Positions 16,866-26,758 are shown, counted from the first letter of the stretch. The stretch is 64,000 bases of DNA from Aquimarina aquimarini (GCF_900299535.1 NZ_OMKE01000018.1:1-64000); one strand, 5' to 3'. Notes: generated from the letters alone by a model not told the origin. Program-made: numbers and translations.

Positions 16866-19800
16866 ATGACATTTACTACCAAAACATATACTGCAACAGA
16901 CGATACATATGATTCTTTGGCAACTACAATCATAGAAGAAACCACAAGTATCAGTGAGGATGAGCACTCTCAATCCTTAGCAGATCAAGTAGCAGAGGGA
17001 ATAAAAAAACAATTGAGATACAAAAAAGTAACCTCTGGGGATCGTATAAAACTAATATCCAATGCCGAGTTCTACCTAAACATGGTAAATACTGCTACCG
17101 CAAGCTATGTAAAAAGAGCAACCAGAAATGCTACAACAGTAAATAATCTAGCCACTACACCGCCACATCTATTTTTTGCCGTTGCAGAGTATAACGATTA
17201 CAAGGATTATGCATGGAAACATAAAGAGTATCAAGACAATGAAGGTGTCGCATATTTTAGAACAGAAAACGGACATGTCATTCCTTTTGTTTCCAAAAAA
17301 AGAAATGAAACCATAGATGCATTTGTACAACGAAGAAATCAAATTTTTACGAATTGCCAAAGAGAAATAATATCAGGCAAATTGGGTACAGGTGTTAATG
17401 GTATTAATGGGGATAAAACTCAAGCAAAAAAAGCAAAAAAAGGATGTATCTATATTTTTGACGAAAACAATGAACTCAAACATACATTTGTCATAAAAGA
17501 CTCAAAATATCAAGAAGTGCAATTATCGCAAACTGATTATAGCTATCGAAAAAAAATAGGAATCCCACAGGAGTGCGCCAAAATAAGCAATTTTTTTGCA
17601 GAAGATAACGAGACTTTAAAAAAATATCAGTTTGTATATTCACCCATAAAGCTATCAAAAAAAAGATTATTTGGTACAAATCACTCCTCTATACTACCAG
17701 AATTTGATACTACAGATAGTGCCAGACATGTAAACATATCCAAGTATGGATTATGCGGCCTTAATGATGATAATCGATCAGGATCAGAAATCCTCACAGA
17801 TTATCAACATAGAAATAGAGAATTACCCCCCGCCATACATTATCACTTATCTAGTACTCTATATAAAAATATTGGGACAGGTGTAGTTATTCATTACCCC
17901 AACCCTTTAGAGGAGCTAAAACGTAGAGCAAAAGTATTTCAGAAACGTTTTAAAGATCGTGAAGCTTGGATACAGGATGAAAACAGGTCTGGGCAATATT
18001 TTTTGCATCAGGCCATTACCGCCATGATTGATAAAAATCCCACTATGAAAGCTCGGGTAAATGTGAAACGTATGGATAATTGGAAATATCTGTACGACAA
18101 AGAATATAAAAAAATAAACGACAAAATGCTATCAGGGATAATCAACCTGATCGAGTGGCTCAGAAGTCCAGAATTAATACAAACTGTATATAACTATGCC
18201 ACCAGTACCGATAAGGTACATTTGGTAGAAGCTACAGAAGCCTATGGAGAAGCCTGCCGATTTATAGGATACACCATCTATGGCAAAGAGTTTCTAGAAG
18301 CAGAACTACAGGACACCAGTAGTTTTTTATGCCTTATCAATGGGTTAAATAGCAATGTACGATCTAGCGAAGATTTTTTGGCACAATATGGGGTATTGCT
18401 GCGTGATGATGTGATGAATCAAGATCGGTATACAGCAATAGGGATGACCACCCGTAAGGCAGAACAGGCATTGGTAAATATACTAGACACTTCTGCCCCA
18501 ACCATTGGCAAAGTTTTTGGCAACAAGGCTGTAGCCAAAATAGCAAAGCGTTTGGGTAAAATTATTGCACAGTTCGACCTTACCTCAAAAAGAGTAAAAC
18601 CAATTGATACAGCAGATACCATAGCCGAAATTATAGACAACGACCCGATAACCAAATTTCTAAACTCAAAAGGACTAAAAGGATTGATAGGTGTTTTTGA
18701 GATCTATAACCTTATTATTGCCATAAAAACCCTACAAGATGATCCCGAGCATAGTGCTAATAATATATTTGGATTAGTAGGTGCCTCTGCCGATCTGGTA
18801 GCAGAAAATTATGGCTGGCTATTACAAACCAGTCAGAAATATATAAAAAGTAACAATATCAATACCTTGCTAGCCAACAAAACAACAGTTATCGCACCTC
18901 TTATGGTAGTATCGGGTATTATTGATTGTATGATAGGAACCAATTCGGCTATAGATGCACACCGCAAGGGCGAGTTAAAACTACGTGATGCCTATGTGAG
19001 TTATGCATTGGGGGGAGCACTTGTTGCCTTTGGCGCAGCTACTATGGTAGCAGGAGGAAAAACCGCTGCCCTAAGTGTAGGAACCGCTAGTATACCCGCT
19101 ACAGCCATGATTAGCTCAGGTATTGTGATTAGCCTTGTAGGGTTAACACTACAATACTGGTGGGATGATGAAAAAATAAAAAAATGGCTTAAACATTCTA
19201 TTTTTGGGGATGATGCTGATATTTTTGATTTACCAATATTCGAAGGAATTAATAAGGCTTCTGCAAAAGAGGTTTCAGAAATACTTTTTTCTGAAAAGTT
19301 TAACCGTAATGAAAAGGCAGTTATTCTTACAGAAATCAAGACGATGAATGATATTATGTTTGAGTTTTTTGTAGCGGGCAAAATTCATCAAGAAGAGCAT
19401 GGGGATACTCGCCGCATGGCATCAGGTTCTGATCCTCGACTGCCAGGTTTGTCTGATCAGGCAAAAACCCGTATACAGAGACATCGATTGCCCAATAAAT
19501 ATACCACAATAGCTGTAGATATAGAACCTGGATTGATGACCCCCAATGCCACCATTACTTTTTCTAATCTAAAAAAACACAGTATCAATCGTTTTGTAGA
19601 ACGTTTTGATCCCTATCAAATCAATAACGAAGCAGAATATACAAAACAACTTCCAGATATCTCCTTATCAATGCAACATCCCGAGATGGATACTTCTATT
19701 GCTGGAAGAATCAATTATAAGCAAATGCAAGTAACCAAAGATGCCAGAGGTAGAGTGATTAATATCAATAAAATTTTTATCTTTAAAAACGAAGATATCG

Positions 19801-19883
19801 ATAAACTCACGGGGGATATTACTATCGATTTTAAACGGAATTCTAAACAAATCATTACCAAATCTTTTAGTATAGAAATATAA
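16866..19883 (+). CDS. Putative T6SS membrane-acting effector (VasX/BTH_I2691-like layout)
   Basis: 1005 residues, no signal peptide. Residues 1-600 are soluble and mostly of no recognised fold. About 630-770 is strongly hydrophobic: FGLVGASADLVAE, IAPLMVVSGIIDCMIG, YALGGALVAFGAATMVAGG and MISSGIVISLVGLTLQYWW. It is followed by DDEKIKKWLKHSIFGDD and then a soluble C-terminal part of about 220 residues. A glycine/alanine-rich membrane block ending in W-x-D-x-x-I/L-x-x-W-L-x-H resembles the colicin-like VasX and BTH_I2691 effectors of Proteobacteria. Position directly after PAAR and 1-nt overlap with a membrane protein gene fit a toxin/immunity pair. The family match is by eye and needs a profile search. 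Confidence 0.7.
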   Translation: MTFTTKTYTATDDTYDSLATTIIEETTSISEDEHSQSLADQVAEGIKKQLRYKKVTSGDRIKLISNAEFYLNMVNTATASYVKRATRNATTVNNLATTPPHLFFAVAEYNDYKDYAWKHKEYQDNEGVAYFRTENGHVIPFVSKKRNETIDAFVQRRNQIFTNCQREIISGKLGTGVNGINGDKTQAKKAKKGCIYIFDENNELKHTFVIKDSKYQEVQLSQTDYSYRKKIGIPQECAKISNFFAEDNETLKKYQFVYSPIKLSKKRLFGTNHSSILPEFDTTDSARHVNISKYGLCGLNDDNRSGSEILTDYQHRNRELPPAIHYHLSSTLYKNIGTGVVIHYPNPLEELKRRAKVFQKRFKDREAWIQDENRSGQYFLHQAITAMIDKNPTMKARVNVKRMDNWKYLYDKEYKKINDKMLSGIINLIEWLRSPELIQTVYNYATSTDKVHLVEATEAYGEACRFIGYTIYGKEFLEAELQDTSSFLCLINGLNSNVRSSEDFLAQYGVLLRDDVMNQDRYTAIGMTTRKAEQALVNILDTSAPTIGKVFGNKAVAKIAKRLGKIIAQFDLTSKRVKPIDTADTIAEIIDNDPITKFLNSKGLKGLIGVFEIYNLIIAIKTLQDDPEHSANNIFGLVGASADLVAENYGWLLQTSQKYIKSNNINTLLANKTTVIAPLMVVSGIIDCMIGTNSAIDAHRKGELKLRDAYVSYALGGALVAFGAATMVAGGKTAALSVGTASIPATAMISSGIVISLVGLTLQYWWDDEKIKKWLKHSIFGDDADIFDLPIFEGINKASAKEVSEILFSEKFNRNEKAVILTEIKTMNDIMFEFFVAGKIHQEEHGDTRRMASGSDPRLPGLSDQAKTRIQRHRLPNKYTTIAVDIEPGLMTPNATITFSNLKKHSINRFVERFDPYQINNEAEYTKQLPDISLSMQHPEMDTSIAGRINYKQMQVTKDARGRVININKIFIFKNEDIDKLTGDITIDFKRNSKQIITKSFSIEI

Positions 19884-20875
19884 TGCAAAGTTATTTTGAA
19901 AAAGAAAATACCCCCCTACCAGGGCAAGGAGAAGAGTACTACCCTGCATATCGCCTGCTGTTTATTCCCTTTTTGATCGTAGGACTACATCATTTTGAAA
20001 ATTTAGCCTATGCTTTTGCTACTGCATTAGACATAGAATCTGTTTTTATGCTACTTATCAGCGGTATTATCTGTCTACAGGTATACCTGCTTACACTGCA
20101 TACTGCCCCCAAATGGCAGCTATGGCTATATCAATGCTGCTTGCTTCTGGTTGGGGTCAATATACTATTGGGATTTTTTAATAAATACTCTCAGCGTGAT
20201 GGGGTCAGATTTACTGAACAAGACGAGATCAATATTCGTAAACAAGATATGCGTTATTTAGAAGGATTAAAGCTATTAGATACCTCAAAAGCATTTGTAG
20301 TTGGGAAATATAAAAAAAGAATACGCTCATTTGGAAGTGGAGGAATGGGAATCAAAAGCTTTCATCTGACCTATGAACAACAGGATATGATATATGAAAA
20401 AAAATTAGTCCCAAAGGATTTTAGAGCTTATTGGGCATTAGTTGATACCACAGGAAACAATACACCCAGAAAAGTTACTGGCGATTATTATGATTGGCAA
20501 TATCCTGATTATTATATATATATATATATGCCAGATCTTTTTTGCAAAAATCCAGAATATCCAGCAGATACCGATGAAGAACTAGCCCCTTGTTTTACTA
20601 GTTATGGAGAAAAAGGAAGAAGTAGAAGAATAGCTGCCATTGGCAGGGTTTTTAAGGCATCTGGGGGCTGGCCAGTACTACAAGATCGATTATATAAATA
20701 CTATAAAGCCATAGAAGAATACTTTTTCCCTACCTACGTACGTAGAGATTTGATGAACGATCCATATTTTTTGATAGAGCGAGGGCAGTATAAAGAAGCA
20801 CGGGCAGGTTTATCAAAATTACCCCCAAATCGTCGTGCCTTTTGTGAAGAAAAACTAAACGCATTAGGCAAGTAG
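19883..20875 (+). CDS. Membrane protein, probable cognate immunity protein
   Basis: 330 residues. Three hydrophobic segments lie in the first 110 residues (YRLLFIPFLIVGLHHFENLA, VFMLLISGIICLQVYLLTLH, WLYQCCLLLVGVNILLGFF), followed by a soluble domain of about 220 residues with aromatic-rich blocks (YYDWQYPDYYIYIYMPD). Its ATG overlaps the effector stop by one base (TAATG), the tightest coupling in the island. An inner-membrane protein made together with a membrane-acting effector is the usual form of T6SS immunity, but no family is recognised. Alternative: a second component of the effector complex. Confidence 0.65.
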   Translation: MQSYFEKENTPLPGQGEEYYPAYRLLFIPFLIVGLHHFENLAYAFATALDIESVFMLLISGIICLQVYLLTLHTAPKWQLWLYQCCLLLVGVNILLGFFNKYSQRDGVRFTEQDEINIRKQDMRYLEGLKLLDTSKAFVVGKYKKRIRSFGSGGMGIKSFHLTYEQQDMIYEKKLVPKDFRAYWALVDTTGNNTPRKVTGDYYDWQYPDYYIYIYMPDLFCKNPEYPADTDEELAPCFTSYGEKGRSRRIAAIGRVFKASGGWPVLQDRLYKYYKAIEEYFFPTYVRRDLMNDPYFLIERGQYKEARAGLSKLPPNRRAFCEEKLNALGK

Positions 20876-20995
20876 CCTACTAAAACTGTGGCAGTGATCA
20901 GGCAGGGCTAGAACAATATCATCATAGAGTCTATAAAGAAAACTCAATTTGAGTAAAATTATAGTACAGTAGTAAAACTTATTTAAACATAAAAA

Positions 20996-21547
20996 ATGTT
21001 ACAAAATATCAACATACAAAAACTGGTCGATGAGATCTCACAACCCAATGTGGTTTGTGAGATTGATAATGAAATCCCAAAAAATGCAGAGGACAGATAC
21101 ATACATATTATCTATACTTTGGTAAACATAGTAAGACCTTGCATGTATAAAAAACTATTTAACCCTTATATTCACATTAAAGATATCCACGGGAAATTAC
21201 TTTTTAATGACAGATTACATATTGCTGATACAGCAATCAATGAAATAGCCATTAAAAATGCGGGGTATTTTGATGTCCATTTGGTCAGAAGAAAAGATTC
21301 TTTGATGGTACATTACTGCGTTGTTACTCCAGAGTTAATCGCACAGAATAGACCCTATGTAAATCGAATTAATTTCACTGATGGAGTCTTTAAAGAGGTA
21401 GCCTATAGAAAAGCGGCATCTATCATTATAAAAATGATAAAAGATAAAGAAAAAATGGATCATAATTCCTCAGAAAACTTCAGTATCACAGTACATAATT
21501 ATGAGCCAGAAACTCAAAAATGGTGCATTGAGAATTTTATCACATAA
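20996..21547 (+). CDS. Hypothetical protein downstream of the effector pair
   Basis: 183 residues, soluble, no signal peptide. It mixes beta-rich blocks (YIHIKDIHGKLLFNDRLHIA, GYFDVHLVRRKDSLMVHYCV) with helices (REKMDH-type charged segment near the C-terminus). No family recognised. It starts 120 nt after the immunity candidate and is co-directional, so it may be a second immunity or an accessory protein. Base composition is like the neighbours. Confidence 0.7.
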   Translation: MLQNINIQKLVDEISQPNVVCEIDNEIPKNAEDRYIHIIYTLVNIVRPCMYKKLFNPYIHIKDIHGKLLFNDRLHIADTAINEIAIKNAGYFDVHLVRRKDSLMVHYCVVTPELIAQNRPYVNRINFTDGVFKEVAYRKAASIIIKMIKDKEKMDHNSSENFSITVHNYEPETQKWCIENFIT

Positions 21548-21616
21548 GATTAATAGAAAATATAAGCATATGTAAAGTCTAACATTAAATCTTATTGGGG
21601 TTTTATCGTATGGTAT

Positions 21617-21790
21617 ATGGATCAAAACCGCCCCCTGCCTCCTGGAACTGCTTTTGATGCGTATAGAGAACAGGATTATGAAAGACGTAAAGCTTTAGGG
21701 TTCCCTAAACCGTTGTATTATAGTAACATTCCAACACCAGAAGCCACGCCAGAACAACAAGCAGAACGTGAACGTATTGGGGGGTGGTAA
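21617..21790 (+). CDS. Small Pro-rich hypothetical protein
   Basis: 57 codons, ATG at 21617, TAA at 21788-21790. Sequence is Pro/Glu/Arg-rich, with RPLPPGTAFDAYREQDY near the start, FPKPLYYSNIPTPEATP in the middle and a GGW end. The C-rich codons stand out from the AT-rich flanks, which argues for real coding. No stop-free extension upstream contains another ATG. It ends 5 nt before island repeat copy 5. It could be a small complete protein or the tail of a decayed gene; no family recognised. Confidence 0.5.
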   Translation: MDQNRPLPPGTAFDAYREQDYERRKALGFPKPLYYSNIPTPEATPEQQAERERIGGW

Positions 21791-21795
21791 GAAAG

Positions 21796-21854
21796 GTAAA
21801 ACCGCAAAATTCTAAATGTAAAATGTAAAAGTTAAAATGAATATTGAAGTTTCT
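21796..21854. repeat. Island repeat, copy 5
   Basis: Its first 49 nt are identical to copy 2 at 13276; after ATGAATAT it jumps to TGAAGTTTCT, skipping the ACTGAACACC block. The identity across 8.5 kb points to recent spread or exchange. Confidence 0.85.
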
Positions 21855-22001
21855 GACTATTCAACCCGTTATCAGTTCTATAAAAAATGTCGGTTTGAGT
21901 AGTTTTTCTCTGTTTTATTATGAAAAACTACTCAAATTGACGAATTTGGGATTCAAATAATATCAAAACACTATTTATTACCACTACAAAAAAAAGAACA
22001 C

Positions 22002-22394
22002 ATGAATATGTATATATGTATAGCAGGGGTTTTATGCTTTATATTAGGGATCGTGCATTCGATTCTTGGAGAATTTTTGATTTTTAAAAACAAGCGAAAC
22101 AAAGGGAGTTTGGTGCCAACGATATCTAGTGAGGGGCTAAAAGAAAGACATTTGCGAATCCTATGGGCAACATGGCACTTGGCTTCAGTTTTTGGAGGAG
22201 GAATAGGTGCGATTTTACTAAAAATATCGCAAGACAAAGAAGAGCTGTACACAGATACTACCCATTTTATAATTCAATCGATACTATATGCAATGTTCTT
22301 TTCCTCTTTTTTGGTACTTATAGGAACCAAAGCAAAACATCCTGGTTGGGTCGTTTTGTTGGCAATAGGTGTATTATTGGTTATAGGTGGCTAA
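22002..22394 (+). CDS. Small integral membrane protein, unknown function
   Basis: 130 residues with about four membrane spans: ICIAGVLCFILGIVHSILGEF, LASVFGGGIGAILL, FIIQSILYAMFFSSFLVLIG and GWVVLLAIGVLLVIGG. One soluble loop (KERHLRILWATWH) lies between the first two. No enzyme motif seen. It is the last plus-strand gene of the island, followed by repeat copy 6, and faces the lipoprotein gene at 22518. Family not recognised; similar small proteins occur in flavobacterial genomes. Confidence 0.75.
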   Translation: MNMYICIAGVLCFILGIVHSILGEFLIFKNKRNKGSLVPTISSEGLKERHLRILWATWHLASVFGGGIGAILLKISQDKEELYTDTTHFIIQSILYAMFFSSFLVLIGTKAKHPGWVVLLAIGVLLVIGG

Positions 22395-22413
22395 TGCCGT
22401 TACTAATTTATCA

Positions 22414-22512
22414 ATGTAAAACCGAAAAGGAATATCGAATATCCAATACTGAATTTTGAATATCGAAGTTTCTCATTGCGCCATGATAGATTCCCGATCA
22501 AGTCGAGAATGA
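22414..22512. repeat. Island repeat, copy 6
   Basis: ATGTAAAACCGAAAAGGAAT head, two ATATC/ATACTGAA-type blocks, ATCGAAGTTTCTCA and the tail TTCCCGATCAAGTCGAGAAT. It lies at the right edge of the island, as copy 1a/1b lies at the left part, so copies bracket the vgrG module. Confidence 0.8.
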
Positions 22513-22517
22513 GCTGT

Positions 22518-23141
22518 TTACCAGTCGGGTGTTGTAGTTAGATTTTTGATTTCTATTTTTTTGAAGGATTGTGTATAAGGAATATTTTCCCAAGCGTACC
22601 AAATACCGTTGTTGGATACCTTTTGAGAGGATGGTACAATAGCATCATCATGCAGGGTGTATATGGATGTATAATACCTACCACAATCAGAGGCCATACC
22701 TCCAAAATTTACAGAAAAATATTCTAGCATTAAATCTCCGTTCTCTATAGTATAATATCCAACATCTCCTTTTAGCGTATTGTATGATTGGGCATTGATA
22801 TCTTTTGATAGTATATGACTTATTAAAAACCGTCCGTTCTTGAAAAACCGAAAAAAAGTAACTAGATCATTTGCAGGGATACTATCACAGGTAGAAGATT
22901 TTGTGTACTCCTCATCAGTAGATACAGTACAGGATTGATATACACAGTTGGTCTTGATGAGGTCATCCTCTTTGAGTATATAAGGAGTCTTTCCTAATTT
23001 GAATCTATTTTTGGCAGGTCTTAGATTTCCATCTTTTGTAAAGACGTATTGTTTGGTAATAATATTACAAAACCCACACCCATGTACAATACTGGCTATA
23101 ATAAGAAGGGTTATAATCGATATAAATCTTTTGTAATGCAT
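22518..23141 (-). CDS. Lipoprotein, unknown function
   Basis: 207 residues. The N-terminus has a hydrophobic stretch (FISIITLLIIASIVHGCG) with a lipobox-like VHGC, so it is probably lipid-anchored. The mature part is beta-rich with several Cys (KTNCVYQSCTVS, SSTCDSIPAND, ASDCGRYYTS). No family recognised. It starts 14 nt after the stop of the permease/M1 gene on the same strand, so it may be the third gene of that transcript. Confidence 0.8.
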   Translation of the reverse strand: MHYKRFISIITLLIIASIVHGCGFCNIITKQYVFTKDGNLRPAKNRFKLGKTPYILKEDDLIKTNCVYQSCTVSTDEEYTKSSTCDSIPANDLVTFFRFFKNGRFLISHILSKDINAQSYNTLKGDVGYYTIENGDLMLEYFSVNFGGMASDCGRYYTSIYTLHDDAIVPSSQKVSNNGIWYAWENIPYTQSFKKIEIKNLTTTPDW

Positions 23142-23155
23142 GTGCTATAGTATTG

Positions 23156-26100
23156 TTACTCTTCTTCAATAGGTTTTAGGTTGTCGCCAGAGTTTCTGTC
23201 AATCAATTTGTTATAGGGATCGATCCCTGCTTTTATTGGTTTTTTGTCTGTAATAATAGTAAAGGTGTTTTCGCCAGGTTGCAACCATTTTCGTTCTAGA
23301 TAATACGGGTTTTTTAGAGGTACCTCTTGTGCATCTGTAATATCCTTACCAAATAAGCCTATTTCTATATAATTGGTGGTATCGTCAGTACGTTCTTCTT
23401 TGCCTGTATCATCATAATATATTTTTTTGGAGTCTACGGTAAAAGTAGTTTCATAGCTGCCATTGTCTAATTCTTTGGTAGTAGCGGCGGTAACGCGATT
23501 CTCATAAAGAACGATTTTTTTAAAACCATCTTCTACTGCATATTTTAAAGAATCGGGAGCAACTTTGTAAATCGCATCGTATAGATTTTCTGAGGTAGGA
23601 TAGACCCCCTTCTCATAGTTTTTGTATTCGTTTAGAAAACCTCTGAGCGCTTTATTGATTTTATCTTCGCCAATGATATCCTGTAATTCATACATAACCA
23701 TAGATCCTTTGCGGTACCATATATGAGGGCCAACCTCTACATTGATCAAAGAACGCTCGGGTTTAAAACTAAAGGCTCTGCTACGCAGGTAATCATCTAG
23801 AGAGTATTTTAAAAAACTCTTGATGCCGTTTTCGCCATATTCATGCTTCATGGTCATCAGCGAGGAATATTCTGCCAATGTCTCAGAAATAATATTTGCC
23901 CCTGTAGTTTTACTAGGAGTAACAATATGTGCCCACCATTGGTGCGCAACCTCGTGAGCGGTTACCCTAAATGCATAATTAAAATCTGCGGCCTTATCAA
24001 AATTGGCAGCAAACCCAAAATTCTCTGAGTAGGGAATAGTAGTTACAAATGATTGAGCAAAAGTAGCATGCGCAGGAAACTCTACAATACGCAGTACAGA
24101 ATTGGGGTACTCATAGAAATTCTTTGAGCAGTAATCCAGAGCAACTTGCGCCCCTTTGATAAAATGCTCAAGATTGCGTTTGTGTTTTGCAGAGTGGTAA
24201 ATCTCTATAGTTACCTTTTTGCCACTAGGGGCAGTCCAACTCGACTTTTTTACATCATATCTGGCAGAGACTACATTAAAGAATAAGTCTGATTGCGACT
24301 CTAGTTTATAATGATAGTAGGCTCTGTCATTTTCTTGCCATTCTTTGATCAATTTACCAGGAGCAATAGCAGTCTGATCATTGGCAGTACTAAGCACAGC
24401 CTCAAAATTTATATAATTAGCATCCTCATTAAACAGGTTTTTTCTGAGTGCGGTAGAATCTGTTCTGGGAGGAAAGAGGTAATTCAGTTTTTCTAATCCA
24501 TGTTTTACACGAACTCCATTATCAACCAGACTTCGCTCATAATAAAACCGAGGAAAAATATTATTGTTGAAAAAAGAACCGTTATGCAATACCTGAGTCT
24601 CCATACTATTGGCAAAACCTTTGGTTTCTGCCAGTACTTCTATCGTAAGATCAGCCTGCTCGTTGGGTTGCATAGCATCTGGTAGTTTGTAGAAATACAT
24701 TCTGTATACAGAATCGGTAACTACGGGAGTAAGCACAGTCCCATTATAGCGTATGGCTTGCAAACTGATATGTTCACCTGGATATTGTACCTCTAGCAGT
24801 AAGGTATCAATAGCAGTATCGTAATTATTGATAATCTTAAAATCTCCCTTGGCTTTGATGGTACGTTCTTTTGGAAAAATATCAATATATGTTTTGAGAT
24901 CAGTGACCTGCGGGTGTGGTTGCCCCATGTATTTTGCATACTTTTTTTCTGCCGCAGCGGCTATTTTTTCAGAATGACTTCCTCCTACAATAGTATTGAT
25001 TACTTTAAGATTGTAATAACTATACCCCGCAACCGCTATAAAAGCGATACTAGTCAATACCAGTGGTAGGATTGTTTTTGTGGTTACTCGTTGTTTTACA
25101 ATAGTAAATCGTTCTTTGGCAGTAGTAAAAAAACCTCTGATCCAGAAGAGTTTACCAATAAACATCAAAATAGCAGTACACAATATCCAATATAAGTTGA
25201 GCCAGCTAATCCCAGTAAGATAATGCCCAAAACCATTGAGATCACTTAAGAAAATAGGAGTAGTACCAGTAAACATATACATAGGATTACTGCTTTTGAA
25301 AGCAAAAGTAACCAGAAGCGGTACCCCAAAATAGATTAAAATAACTACAAAATGCCCCAGAAACTTATTGTTGACAAGTACATGAACAAAGAAGGACAAT
25401 AAAATAGTCATAATAAAACCAGGAAATACCAATGCAAAATTATAGGTAAAATACATGCCCAAATCATACTCAAAATATCCATTGATACTTTGAAATAGAA
25501 TACCGATCACAATATTTGATACAACCAATACCAGAGAGATACCAAGAAGGGCTATTATTTTTGAGAAATATAAGCTGGAATTGCTAATGGGTAAGGCATC
25601 ATAAAAGACAAAGGTCTTATTCTTGCGGGTGCTATGCACGGCTTCTCCCGAGTATATCACTAATATGACAGTAGAGAAAAAAGAAATCACCCCATTGATA
25701 TACATAACCACATAGCGAGTAAGTGGCAGGTTGGGCGTACCGTATGTCTCGTTGAGATTATAAATACTGAATATAGAAAAGAGCACTCCTATAATCAACA
25801 TAATGATAAATACAGGACTTTTGAAAATAGAGAGAAACTCAATTTTGCTGAGTGATAATAGATTGTTCCATTCTGTTTTTTTAGAAAATACCTGTAAAAC
25901 AGCAGTAACTTTTGAAGGGGTGTATTGTTCGGTAGGTATTGATGTTGTTTTTTTGCCAGATAGTAGAAATTTTTTATAATCAAATCTAAAGAAAGTGATT
26001 AGAAAGAAAATCAACCCTATTAATAACCAAAGTATCCTGTTTAATAAAAAACTGCCAGAGATAGGAAGTTGATTGCTATTAAGCTCATTGATAGACCAGT

Positions 26101-26758
26101 ATTTTTTGACAAAAGAAAAAGCTCTGTTTCCAAAAGGGTCAAGATATGGGGTTAGCCATTGGTTATCCAGACTACTCATAAGATCACCAGAGATGCTATA
26201 TAATAAAAACAGGCAAATTCCTCCTAGATAGATAATAGGCATTTTCTTGAAAAAAGCCATGAGACAAAAGAACAAAGCTCCTATAGTAAGGGCATTGATT
26301 TGTAATAAAAATATAAAAGGGAGTAGGTAAGAGGATAGATTAAAACTAGTATAGGTTCCATAATCTGCTCGATCTAAAAAGATACCAATTCCAAAACCAG
26401 TGATTGCCCCGATGACAATAAATATATTGAGTAGGGTAACAATAGTATAACTCCCCAAAAAACGACCCAAAACATATGATTTTTGAGTAATCGGAAATGT
26501 AAAATAGGTCTGTGCCGTTTTATGATCTTTATCTCTAAAAATAGGAACCCCCATAATGGCGGCATAAAAGAAAATACAAATGATAGATATTGGGCCAATG
26601 ACTCCTATTATATTATTGGGGCTATTGATGAATTGTGCAGTAACTGATTTTTCAAAAACAGCCATTACCGCAGCAATCGCAAAGCCTAGGGTTACATAAA
26701 TCCAGGTAGCAGGCCTTTTTAGCCGATAGCGTAGTTCAAATAAAAATATCTCTATCAT
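23156..26758 (-). CDS. ABC-2-type permease fused to M1 family aminopeptidase
   Basis: 1200 residues. The first 550 hold about 12 membrane spans of ABC-2 permease type in two blocks. After one more span near 570-590 comes a large soluble M1 domain with the zinc site HEVAHQWWAH around residue 934 and the third ligand Glu in SETLAEY about 20 residues later. This fusion is a known Bacteroidota layout. The M1 domain should face the periplasm. The ATG overlaps the stop of the ATPase gene by 4 nt (26755-26758), which supports one transporter. Substrate unknown; peptide export or trimming is a fair guess. Start is fixed by the overlap. Confidence 0.92.
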   Translation of the reverse strand: MIEIFLFELRYRLKRPATWIYVTLGFAIAAVMAVFEKSVTAQFINSPNNIIGVIGPISIICIFFYAAIMGVPIFRDKDHKTAQTYFTFPITQKSYVLGRFLGSYTIVTLLNIFIVIGAITGFGIGIFLDRADYGTYTSFNLSSYLLPFIFLLQINALTIGALFFCLMAFFKKMPIIYLGGICLFLLYSISGDLMSSLDNQWLTPYLDPFGNRAFSFVKKYWSINELNSNQLPISGSFLLNRILWLLIGLIFFLITFFRFDYKKFLLSGKKTTSIPTEQYTPSKVTAVLQVFSKKTEWNNLLSLSKIEFLSIFKSPVFIIMLIIGVLFSIFSIYNLNETYGTPNLPLTRYVVMYINGVISFFSTVILVIYSGEAVHSTRKNKTFVFYDALPISNSSLYFSKIIALLGISLVLVVSNIVIGILFQSINGYFEYDLGMYFTYNFALVFPGFIMTILLSFFVHVLVNNKFLGHFVVILIYFGVPLLVTFAFKSSNPMYMFTGTTPIFLSDLNGFGHYLTGISWLNLYWILCTAILMFIGKLFWIRGFFTTAKERFTIVKQRVTTKTILPLVLTSIAFIAVAGYSYYNLKVINTIVGGSHSEKIAAAAEKKYAKYMGQPHPQVTDLKTYIDIFPKERTIKAKGDFKIINNYDTAIDTLLLEVQYPGEHISLQAIRYNGTVLTPVVTDSVYRMYFYKLPDAMQPNEQADLTIEVLAETKGFANSMETQVLHNGSFFNNNIFPRFYYERSLVDNGVRVKHGLEKLNYLFPPRTDSTALRKNLFNEDANYINFEAVLSTANDQTAIAPGKLIKEWQENDRAYYHYKLESQSDLFFNVVSARYDVKKSSWTAPSGKKVTIEIYHSAKHKRNLEHFIKGAQVALDYCSKNFYEYPNSVLRIVEFPAHATFAQSFVTTIPYSENFGFAANFDKAADFNYAFRVTAHEVAHQWWAHIVTPSKTTGANIISETLAEYSSLMTMKHEYGENGIKSFLKYSLDDYLRSRAFSFKPERSLINVEVGPHIWYRKGSMVMYELQDIIGEDKINKALRGFLNEYKNYEKGVYPTSENLYDAIYKVAPDSLKYAVEDGFKKIVLYENRVTAATTKELDNGSYETTFTVDSKKIYYDDTGKEERTDDTTNYIEIGLFGKDITDAQEVPLKNPYYLERKWLQPGENTFTIITDKKPIKAGIDPYNKLIDRNSGDNLKPIEEE

